From JBOGHU01 sp050742255 (GTDB taxonomy: Bacteria > Actinomycetota > Acidimicrobiia > Acidimicrobiales > CADCSY01), in NCBI GenBank assembly GCA_050742255.1, contig JBOGHU010000044.1:1-39975 (forward strand): 39,975 nt of DNA, given 5' to 3'. Under the pieces are notes generated by a model that was not told the DNA's origin, searched no databases, and saw only the letters and a program-made list of their open reading frames with translations. Numbering within the stretch: position 1 is the stretch's first letter; every line of letters begins with the position of its first letter. The translations under genes were made by a program, and so were the position numbers. Shown here piece after piece: positions 34,205 through 39,975 of the stretch.

Positions 34205-34879
34205 GTGCCGACCGAGCCGCCCCCGACCGGCTGGGAGCTCCCCCCACCCCACACCGCCGGCCCCGGGGGCATCGTGGGGGTCGGTGCCGACCTGCGGCCC
34301 GGCACCGTGCTCGAGGCCTACCGTGCCGGCCTCTTCCCGATGCCCGTCGACGAGGGGGGGCGGGAGGTCCTGGCGTGGTGGTCGCCCGACCCCCGGGCCA
34401 TCATCCCCCTCGACGGGCTGCGGGTGAGCCGCTCCCTGCGCCGCTCGTGCCGGCGCTTCCGGGTCAGCGTCGATGCCGACTTCGCCGCCGTGATCGACGG
34501 CTGCGCCGACCCCTCCCGGCGGGGGTCGTGGATCAGCCCGGTCATGCGGCACGCCTACGTGGCCCTGCACCGCCTGGGATGGGCGCACAGCGTGGAGGCC
34601 TGGGCTGCCGACGGCTCGCTGGCCGGTGGGCTGTACGGGATGGCGGTGGGCGGGCTCTTCGCCGGCGAGTCGATGTTCCACCGGGCGGCCGACGCGTCCA
34701 AGGTGGCGCTGGTCGGGCTGGTCGAGCGCCTGGCGGCGGGTGGGGCGACCCTCCTCGACGTCCAGTGGCGCACCCCCCACCTGGCCTCGCTGGGCGCCGT
34801 CGAGGTCAGCCGGGCCCGCTACCTGCAGCTGCTGGCCGGCGCCCTGGCCCGCCCGCTGCCCCCGCTCTTCGGCGACTGA
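34205..34879 (+). CDS. aat: Leucyl/phenylalanyl-tRNA-protein transferase
   Basis: Aat adds Leu or Phe from aminoacyl-tRNA to proteins with an N-terminal Lys or Arg, marking them for ClpS/ClpAP-type degradation by the N-end rule. The 224-aa protein has VGVGADLRPGTVLEAYRAGLFPMP, EVLAWWSPDPRAIIPLDG, the WISPVMRHAYVALHRLGWAHSVEAW core, GGLYGMAVGGLFAGESMF and DVQWRTPHLASLGAVEVSR. The motifs are complete. The start is GTG 34205. Its end overlaps the convergent epsilon-subunit gene by 74 bp. Confidence 0.94.
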   Translation: MPTEPPPTGWELPPPHTAGPGGIVGVGADLRPGTVLEAYRAGLFPMPVDEGGREVLAWWSPDPRAIIPLDGLRVSRSLRRSCRRFRVSVDADFAAVIDGCADPSRRGSWISPVMRHAYVALHRLGWAHSVEAWAADGSLAGGLYGMAVGGLFAGESMFHRAADASKVALVGLVERLAAGGATLLDVQWRTPHLASLGAVEVSRARYLQLLAGALARPLPPLFGD

Positions 34880-35063
34880 CGCCGCGCTCGTCGAGCTCGT
34901 CGGGCCGGTGCCACCACCGCCCCGAGAACCGCCAGGACGGGGTGGCACCCGGCGGCGGAGCCGGCGCCGGCCCAGGGGGGGGCCAGAGGAGCTCCACCGC
35001 GGCCACGATGGCCGCCAGCTCCTCGTCGGTGGGGACGCCGCCGACGACCTCTCCCCCCGTCAC
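34806..35063 (-). CDS. Acyl-CoA carboxylase epsilon subunit
   Basis: A small protein of 85 aa matching the actinobacterial epsilon subunits that stabilise acyl-CoA carboxylase complexes. The helix GVPTDEELAAIVAAVELLW is followed by a Pro/Ala linker and PSWRFSGRWW. GTG 35063 overlaps the beta-subunit stop as GTGA, the normal context for this subunit. The C-terminal 25 codons lie antisense to the end of aat and have low-complexity Arg/Gly composition. Epsilon subunits diverge fast, so the call rests on size, layout and position. Confidence 0.8.
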   Translation of the reverse strand: MTGGEVVGGVPTDEELAAIVAAVELLWPPPGPAPAPPPGATPSWRFSGRWWHRPDELDERGVSRRRAGAAGGPGRRPAAAGSGPG

Positions 35064-36616
35064 AGCGGCACGTTGCCGTGCTTGCGCCGAGGCCGCTCGG
35101 CCTGCTTGGACCGCAGCATGGCCAGGCCGGCGACGAGGGCGGCCCGGGTCTCGGCGGGGTCGATCACGTCGTCGATGTAGCCGCTCTCGGCGGCGGCGTA
35201 GGGGCTGGCCTGGTGCTCGACGTAGTCGGCCACCAACTCGGCCCGGCGTCGCGCCGGGTCGGGCGCCCGGCGCAGCTCGTCCCGGTGGAGGATGTCGACC
35301 GCCCCCCGAGGGCCCATCACCGCCAGCTCCGCCGTGGGCCAGGCGAAGGCCAGGTCGGCTCCGGTCGACTTGGACCCCATGACGACGTAGGCGCCGCCGT
35401 GCGCCTTGCGGACGATGACCTGGATGCTCGGCACCGCCGCCTCGCAGTAGGCGTACAGAAGCTTGGCGCCGTGGCGGATGATCCCGCCGTGCTCCTGGCC
35501 CACGCCGGGGAGGAAGCCGGGCACGTCGACCAGGGTGACCAGGGGGACGTTGAAGGCGTCGCAGGTGCGGACGAAGCGCGCCGCCTTCTCCGAGGAGTGG
35601 ATGTCGAGCACCCCCCCCAGCACCTGGGGCTGGTTGGCGACCACGCCCACGGGATGGCCGTCGAGGCGGGCGAACCCGCACACGACGTTGCGGGCCCAGT
35701 GGGGGAAGTACTCGAACAGCTCACCGTCGTCGACCACCGTGGTGACGACCCTCGTCATGTCGTAGGGCTCGCCGGTGCCGGGGGGCACCAGATCGGCCAG
35801 CCCGGGGCAGCGACGCCCCGGGTCGTCGTCACCGACCTTCCTCGGCGGCGCCTCCAGGTTGTTGGGGGGCAGGAACCCGAGGAGGCGGCGGACCTGGTCG
35901 AGGCAGGCCTTCTCGTCGGCGGCCACGAAGGTGGCCAGCCCCGACTTGGCGGCGTGGGTCATGGCCCCCCCGAGCTCCTCCAAGGTGACGTCCTCGCCGG
36001 TGACCGAGCGCACCACGTCGGGACCGGTGATGAACATGTGGGAGATCCCCGGCACCATGAAGACGAAGTCGGTGAGGGCGGGGCTGTAGACGGCGCCGCC
36101 GGCGCAGGGACCGAGGACCACGCTGATCTGGGGGATCACCCCCGAGCAGGCCACGTTGCGGTGGAAGATGCCGCCGTAGGCGTCCAGGCTGGCCACCCCC
36201 TCCTGGATGCGGGCTCCGGCCCCGTCGTTGAGCCCGATGAAGGGCGCCCCCACCGCCTGGGCCAGGTCCATGACCTTGTGGACCTTCTCGGCGAACACCT
36301 CGCCCAGGGCGCCGCCGAAGACGGTGAAGTCCTGGGAGAAGAGGAAGACGGTCCGGCCCTCGACCGTGCCCCAGCCGGTGATGACCCCGTCGGTGTAGGG
36401 CCGGTTCTCCAGTCCCATCCCCTGGGCCCGGTGCCGGGCCAGCAGGTCGAGCTCCCGGAACGAGCCCTCGTCGAGCAGCCACTCCACCCGCTCCCGGGCC
36501 AGCAGCTTCCCCCGGTCGTGCTGGCGCTGGACGGCCCGCTCGGACCCGGCGTGGTACGCTGCCCGCCTCCGGCGGGCCAGCTCGTCCAGGCGAGCTCGGA
36601 GGGGGTGCTCGCTCAC
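35060..36616 (-). CDS. Acyl-CoA carboxylase carboxyltransferase (beta) subunit
   Basis: The 518-aa carboxyltransferase transfers CO2 from biotin to acetyl- or propionyl-CoA for fatty acid or methylmalonyl-CoA supply. It has RARLDELARRR, HDRGKLLARERVEWLLDEGSF, the crotonase-fold N-half (DGAGARIQEGVASLDAYGGIFHRN and GPCAGGAVYSPALTDF) and the C-half (NQPQVLGGVLDIHSSEKAARFVRTCDAFNVPLVTLVDVPGFLPG, in the region of residues about 330-375). It ends with KHGNVPL, as actinobacterial AccD/PccB proteins do. It pairs with the epsilon gene; the biotinylated alpha subunit is not in the window. Acetyl- and propionyl-CoA specificity cannot be separated here. The start is GTG 36616. Confidence 0.95.
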   Translation of the reverse strand: MSEHPLRARLDELARRRRAAYHAGSERAVQRQHDRGKLLARERVEWLLDEGSFRELDLLARHRAQGMGLENRPYTDGVITGWGTVEGRTVFLFSQDFTVFGGALGEVFAEKVHKVMDLAQAVGAPFIGLNDGAGARIQEGVASLDAYGGIFHRNVACSGVIPQISVVLGPCAGGAVYSPALTDFVFMVPGISHMFITGPDVVRSVTGEDVTLEELGGAMTHAAKSGLATFVAADEKACLDQVRRLLGFLPPNNLEAPPRKVGDDDPGRRCPGLADLVPPGTGEPYDMTRVVTTVVDDGELFEYFPHWARNVVCGFARLDGHPVGVVANQPQVLGGVLDIHSSEKAARFVRTCDAFNVPLVTLVDVPGFLPGVGQEHGGIIRHGAKLLYAYCEAAVPSIQVIVRKAHGGAYVVMGSKSTGADLAFAWPTAELAVMGPRGAVDILHRDELRRAPDPARRRAELVADYVEHQASPYAAAESGYIDDVIDPAETRAALVAGLAMLRSKQAERPRRKHGNVPL

Positions 36617-36624
36617 GCAGCCGA

Positions 36625-36630
36625 AGGCTA
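36625..36630 (-). promoter_or_regulatory. Candidate -10 of the carboxylase beta-epsilon operon
   Basis: TAGCCT on the minus strand is 8 nt before GTG 36616, in the 34-bp gap after the exonuclease gene. It suggests a leaderless start. Confidence 0.4.
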
Positions 36631-36650
36631 CCGGCTGGCGCCGGCCGGGC

Positions 36651-37562
36651 TCATCCCCGGCGCCTCTCGGCGGCAGCCCGCCCCGACGCCACCGCCCGGG
36701 CCCGCCGGGCCAGGTCGGGCGAGGACAGGCGCCGGCACGCGGCGGCGAAGCCCGGGCGGGGACCGGTCCAGCGCCAGTCGTCGACCTCCCCCACGGCGCA
36801 GTCGGTGCGCAGGGTGGCCAGGACCCGGAACAGGCGGGCCCGCTCCCACCCCGAGGCCAGGGTGGCGGCCAAGCGGGGGCCGTTGCGCACGTCGACCTCC
36901 CACTCCTCGGCGCCCGCCGGCACCGCTTCCAGGTGCCGGTAGCGGCCCAGCACGGCGGCGGCGGACCGGGCGCCCCAGCCCGCCAGGCCCGGGAAGCCGT
37001 CGGCACTGTCGCCCACCAGGGCCAGGTAGTCGGGGATGGACCCGGGGTCCACCCCGAAGCGGGCCCGCACCGCAGCGGCGTCGAGCACAGTTCCCCGGCG
37101 GCGGTCCACCTGCACCACCTTCCCGCCCACGCACTGGCCCAGGTCCTTGTCGGGCGTGCAGATGCGGACCTGGCTGACCCGCTCGTCGGCGGCCGCCACC
37201 GCCGCCGCCGACGCCAGGGCGTCGTCGGCCTCGTCCTCGACCATGGCCCACACGGTGATGCCCAGCTCGCCCAGGGCGCCCTCCAGCAGAGGGAACTGGG
37301 CCGACAGGCCAGGGTCCACGCCCTCGCCGGTCTTGTAGCCCGGCCACAGGTCGTTGCGGAACGACTCGATGACGTGGTCGGTGGCCACCCCCACGTGGGT
37401 GGCCCCACCCTCCAGGAGGGCCAGCATCGAGGCCACCACCCCCCTGGTCGCGGCCACCTCCTCGCCGGCGTCGTTGCGACGGGAGGGGATGGCGAAGAAG
37501 TGGCGGAACAGCTCGTAGGTGCCGTCGACCAGGTCGACCTGCACCGGCGCCGTGCTCCTCAC
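36651..37562 (-). CDS. 5'-3' exonuclease (FEN/PolA N-terminal domain family)
   Basis: A 303-aa stand-alone 5'-3' exonuclease related to the N-terminal domain of DNA polymerase I. It acts on flaps and primers. Metal-binding acids are visible in VQVDLVDGTYEL, VEDEADDALASAAA and TPDKDLGQCV, and in GDSADGFPGL, where the common GDxxDNxPG has Gly for Asn. GWGARSAAAVLGRY forms the helix-hairpin-helix. GTG 37562 overlaps the amidohydrolase stop as GTGA. Stand-alone copies are common in actinobacteria next to a full polA elsewhere. Confidence 0.88.
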   Translation of the reverse strand: MRSTAPVQVDLVDGTYELFRHFFAIPSRRNDAGEEVAATRGVVASMLALLEGGATHVGVATDHVIESFRNDLWPGYKTGEGVDPGLSAQFPLLEGALGELGITVWAMVEDEADDALASAAAVAAADERVSQVRICTPDKDLGQCVGGKVVQVDRRRGTVLDAAAVRARFGVDPGSIPDYLALVGDSADGFPGLAGWGARSAAAVLGRYRHLEAVPAGAEEWEVDVRNGPRLAATLASGWERARLFRVLATLRTDCAVGEVDDWRWTGPRPGFAAACRRLSSPDLARRARAVASGRAAAERRRG

Positions 37563-38629
37563 CCGGCGGGACGGACGTCGACCACCTCGACGGTGGCCAG
37601 GCGGTCCTCGTCCACGCGGTGGGGATCATCGGCCAGCACGGTGGTGCCGGCGCCAGCGTCGGTCATCACCGCCAGGGCGGCGTCGAGGGGGAGGGTGGGG
37701 GCGCCGGCCCGCCGCCCGTCGAGGTCATCGCCGGTCACCAGGCGCTGCAACCCGGCGAGGGGCGACAGGTCCTCGACCGGGAAGTCGGAGCCGGCGATCA
37801 CCTCCACCCCGGCGTCGAGGAGGCGGTCCCAGCGGTAGGCGTCCTCCCAACGCCCTCCCAGGGCGCGCCGTGCCATCTCGGCGTCGGCGACGCCGAAGCC
37901 GGGCTGGACGCAGGCCACCACGCCGAGGTCGGCCATCCGCTGCACCAGGTCGGTGCGGAGCACCTGGGCGTGCTCCACCCGGGGGGCGGCGGCGGCGCAG
38001 TCGCGCCCGAACAGCCGCTCGTAGCCGTCGAGGGTGGCCTCGATGGCACGGTCGCCCACCGCGTGGGTGGCCACCAGCCACCCCGCCTCGGCGAAGGGGT
38101 CGGCCCGCCGGGCGAGGGTGTCGGCGTCGAGGAAGAGGATGCCGTCGTCGGGGACGTCGGCGTAGGGGGCGGCCAGGGCGGCGGTGCGGGACCCCAGCCA
38201 CCCGTCGGCGTAGAACTTGACGCCGACCACCTCCAGCCACGGGTCTCCGGTGCGGCTCATGTGGTCGAGGGCGGCCGCGCCGCTGGCCACGAGCAGGCGC
38301 ACCCGGACCGCCAGGGGGCCACGGGCCCGCAGGGCCAGGAGCGCCTCCAGGTGGGCCCAGTCGGTCATGCCCGCCTCGGTCACCTCCACCAGCCCCACCG
38401 CCGCCGCTCGCTCCAGGGCCCCCTCCAGGGCGCCCCGCAGGGCGTCGTCGACGGCCAGGGGCCGGTCCAGCTCGTCGGCGGGGGTCGACCACCGCTCGCT
38501 CACCCGACGGTGCCAGGCACCGACGGCGTCGGTCGCCCGGTGGTCACCGTAGGGGGGGCGGGTGCCGGCGGCCGCCGCCAGCAGGTGGGCGTGGGCGTCG
38601 ACGAAGCCCGGTCCCTCCCAGGCGGCCAC
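37559..38629 (-). CDS. Compact amidohydrolase family protein (Amidohydro_3/YtcJ-like)
   Basis: A metal-dependent hydrolase of the amidohydrolase superfamily, 356 aa. Metal and active-site features are DAHAHL at 11-16, VKFYADGWLGSRTAAL, THAVGDRAIEATLDGYE, PRVEHAQVL and IAGSDFPVE. YtcJ-type enzymes are usually 500 aa or more and have an N-terminal beta-sandwich before the HxH. Here the HxH is at the very start, so that part is absent, yet all metal ligands remain. A TAGGGT hexamer 8 nt before GTG 38629 suggests this start is real. The substrate is unknown. Confidence 0.8.
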   Translation of the reverse strand: MAAWEGPGFVDAHAHLLAAAAGTRPPYGDHRATDAVGAWHRRVSERWSTPADELDRPLAVDDALRGALEGALERAAAVGLVEVTEAGMTDWAHLEALLALRARGPLAVRVRLLVASGAAALDHMSRTGDPWLEVVGVKFYADGWLGSRTAALAAPYADVPDDGILFLDADTLARRADPFAEAGWLVATHAVGDRAIEATLDGYERLFGRDCAAAAPRVEHAQVLRTDLVQRMADLGVVACVQPGFGVADAEMARRALGGRWEDAYRWDRLLDAGVEVIAGSDFPVEDLSPLAGLQRLVTGDDLDGRRAGAPTLPLDAALAVMTDAGAGTTVLADDPHRVDEDRLATVEVVDVRPAG

Positions 38630-38637
38630 GGACCCCG

Positions 38638-38643
38638 ACCCTA
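38638..38643 (-). promoter_or_regulatory. Candidate -10 of the amidohydrolase-exonuclease operon
   Basis: TAGGGT on the minus strand, 8 nt before GTG 38629, between recR and the amidohydrolase gene. It fits a leaderless transcript and supports the short N-terminus. Confidence 0.4.
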
Positions 38644-38675
38644 CCGCCCACCCGCCGCTGGAGACGGGGCGTCGC

Positions 38676-39275
38676 TCAGGCCCCCACCTCCCGGCGACCC
38701 TCGAGGGCCCGGCCCAAGGTGATCTCGTCGGCGTACTCGAGGTCGCCGCCCACCGGCAGCCCGCTGGCGATGCGGGTCACCTTCACCCCCAGCGGCCGCA
38801 GGAGCCGGGCCAGGTACATGGCCGTGGCCTCTCCCTCGATGTTGGGGTTGGTGCACAGGATCACCTCGGTGACGCCCTCGGGCTCCAGGCGGGCCAGCAG
38901 CTCCGTCACCTTGAGCTGGTCGGGACCGACACCCTCGATGGGGCTGATGGCGCCCTGGAGGACGTGGTAGCGGCCCCGGAACTCGTGGGTCTTCTCCACC
39001 GCCACGACGTCCCGGGGCTCCTCGACCACGCACAGCACGTGCTCCTCGCGCCCGGGATCGGCGCAGATGTCGCACTCCTCGCCGGCGGCCACGTTGTGGC
39101 ACCTGCGACAGAACGCCACCTGGTCCTTCATGTCGATGATGGTCCGGGCCAGGCGGACGGCGTCGGGCTTGGGCAGCTTCAGCAGGTGGAAGGCGATGCG
39201 CTGGGCCGACTTGGGCCCGATGCCGGGGAGGCGGCCCAGCTCGTCGAGCAGGTCCTGGACGGGGCCGGCGTACAC
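38676..39275 (-). CDS. recR: Recombination protein RecR
   Basis: RecR works with RecF/RecO to load RecA at gaps. The 199-aa protein begins YAGPVQDLLDELGRLPGIGPKSAQRIAFHLL (helix-hairpin-helix, residues 2-32). A zinc finger follows with Cys57, Cys60, Cys69 and Cys72. Then comes a Toprim domain (VLCVVEEPRDVVAVE, GAISPIEGVGPDQL and VILCTNPNIEGEATAMYLARLL). Length and motifs are standard. GTG 39275 is used. It follows dnaX, the usual bacterial pairing, with a 100-bp gap. Confidence 0.96.
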   Translation of the reverse strand: MYAGPVQDLLDELGRLPGIGPKSAQRIAFHLLKLPKPDAVRLARTIIDMKDQVAFCRRCHNVAAGEECDICADPGREEHVLCVVEEPRDVVAVEKTHEFRGRYHVLQGAISPIEGVGPDQLKVTELLARLEPEGVTEVILCTNPNIEGEATAMYLARLLRPLGVKVTRIASGLPVGGDLEYADEITLGRALEGRREVGA

Positions 39276-39288
39276 CGGGCGGGCGCCG

Positions 39289-39318
39289 TCAGCGGGACGG
39301 GCGGGCGGCCGGGGTCAT
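39289..39318 (-). CDS. Possible 9-aa leader peptide before recR
   Basis: ATG 39318 to TGA 39289 encodes MTPAARPSR. It follows TACCCT (39327-39332) by 8 nt and ends 13 bp before the recR GTG. It may be an unspecific by-product, or a leaderless mini-ORF that delivers ribosomes to recR. Confidence 0.25.
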   Translation of the reverse strand: MTPAARPSR

Positions 39319-39326
39319 CACGCCCG

Positions 39327-39332
39327 AGGGTA
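39327..39332 (-). promoter_or_regulatory. Candidate -10 between dnaX and recR
   Basis: TACCCT on the minus strand, 8 nt before the mini-ORF ATG at 39318 and 51 nt before recR. It would let recR be transcribed apart from dnaX. Confidence 0.35.
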
Positions 39333-39375
39333 GCGAGCCGGCGGTGGCCGGCGGCGGACCCCGACCCCGGCCACC

Positions 39376-39975
39376 TCACTCCTCCACCACCTCGGCGCCG
39401 GGGAACGCCGAGGTGAGGTGGTCGACACCGGCGCCCGGCAGGGCCGGGGCGTCACGCAGCTCGGCCAGGTCGACCGCCTCCTCGCCCGCGTCGGTCCCCG
39501 GGGCTCCGCCGTCGGCGGTCGAGGTGGTCGAGGGGGCGTCGAGGACCAGGCGGAGTGGCACCGGCCGCCCGAAGTGAGCGGCCAGGACGGCCTCGACCTC
39601 CCCCCGGCGGGCGTCGCACTTGCGCCGGAGGGCGTCGGTGGGCAGGGCCAGCTCGGCGGCGGTGTCGTCGGTCCGGACGAAACGGCCCGCCCCGAACAGG
39701 CCCCTCGCCACCGGGCGGAGGCGGCCCAGGACGTGGTCGGCCCAGGCCAGGGTCAGCTCGTCCCGGCCGGGAAGGGGCGCTCCGGGGGACGGGTCGGCCC
39801 CGGCGGGGTCGGGGGCAGGCACCGGTGCCCCCTCCGCCCGGGCGCCGCCCCGCACCGCCCCCAGGGTCGGGCGGCTCGCCGGGGGGGGCGTCGGAGGTGG
39901 CGCTCCACCACCGGGGTCGCCCGGTGGGCCGGTGGCCGCCTCGACCGCCTGGCGGGCCGCGGCCCGAGCCGACCC
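39376..39975 (-). CDS. dnaX: DNA polymerase III gamma/tau subunit, C-terminal part (partial)
   Basis: The last 199 codons of a gene that continues past the window edge. The visible part starts with a Pro/Gly/Ala-rich tau linker. It then has a folded C-terminal domain with ELTLAWADHVLGRLRPVARGLFGAGRF, a short beta segment (AAELALPTDALRRKCDARRGEVEAVL) and an Asp/Ala-rich acidic tail. This pattern and the position directly before recR match DnaX of Acidimicrobiia-like genomes. The ATPase domain is outside the window, so the call depends on context. Confidence 0.8.
   Translation of the reverse strand, partial: GSARAAARQAVEAATGPPGDPGGGAPPPTPPPASRPTLGAVRGGARAEGAPVPAPDPAGADPSPGAPLPGRDELTLAWADHVLGRLRPVARGLFGAGRFVRTDDTAAELALPTDALRRKCDARRGEVEAVLAAHFGRPVPLRLVLDAPSTTSTADGGAPGTDAGEEAVDLAELRDAPALPGAGVDHLTSAFPGAEVVEE

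Overview
This window is high-GC DNA, roughly 70% by eye, and almost fully coding. Gene content points to Actinomycetota, most likely class Acidimicrobiia: an RsrA/SigR-type redox pair, an acyl-CoA carboxylase epsilon subunit, CarD beside IspD/IspF, and a DUF2342-type metalloprotease before tilS. The class is inferred from gene neighbourhood and protein style; no rRNA is present to confirm it.

Layout. Positions 1-1597 (+) hold the end of an FtsX-type permease broken by about five frameshifts. An SDR oxidoreductase follows (1685-2422, +). A leftward block (13154 back to 2536) reads clpC, S8 protease, LppM-like membrane protein, radA, disA, carD, ispD, ispF, rlmB and a Spo0H-like sigma factor. 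A prenyl diphosphate synthase runs rightward (13299-14309). A second leftward block (29246 back to 14334) reads sigR, rsrA, a 55-aa membrane protein, metalloprotease, tilS, hpt, ftsH, folE, folP, a phosphatase-like protein, folB, folK, panC, panD, nadB, nadC, coaX, lysS. A J-domain/zinc-ribbon protein runs rightward (29488-30111). Then come lysC-asd (-), a membrane-anchored cyclophilin (+), an S51 peptidase (-), aat (+), and a leftward block of dnaX (partial), recR, a compact amidohydrolase, a 5'-3' exonuclease, and acyl-CoA carboxylase beta and epsilon. No tRNA, rRNA, CRISPR, IS element or prophage was seen, and no gene-free stretch exceeds 300 bp.

How the genes work together. The central block is a cofactor island for tetrahydrofolate, pantothenate/CoA and NAD. 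Many junctions overlap by four bases (GTGA or ATGA), which implies translational coupling. Steps with no gene here include dihydroneopterin triphosphate dephosphorylation, panB/panE and nadA. The left block joins c-di-AMP synthesis (DisA) and RadA with the MEP isoprenoid enzymes IspD/IspF; the nearby prenyl synthase uses products of that pathway.

Most unusual items. (1) folE is one ORF with an N-terminal XRE-type helix-turn-helix fused to GTP cyclohydrolase I. (2) A phosphatase-like protein lies inside the folate genes with the catalytic Cys of the HCx5R loop replaced by Gln. (3) About a dozen genes or mini-ORFs have a TANNNT hexamer 6-10 nt before the start codon, suggesting widespread leaderless transcription; this includes mini-ORFs ahead of recR and aat. 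(4) Two inverted repeats lie side by side upstream of radA. The rest is ordinary core metabolism.
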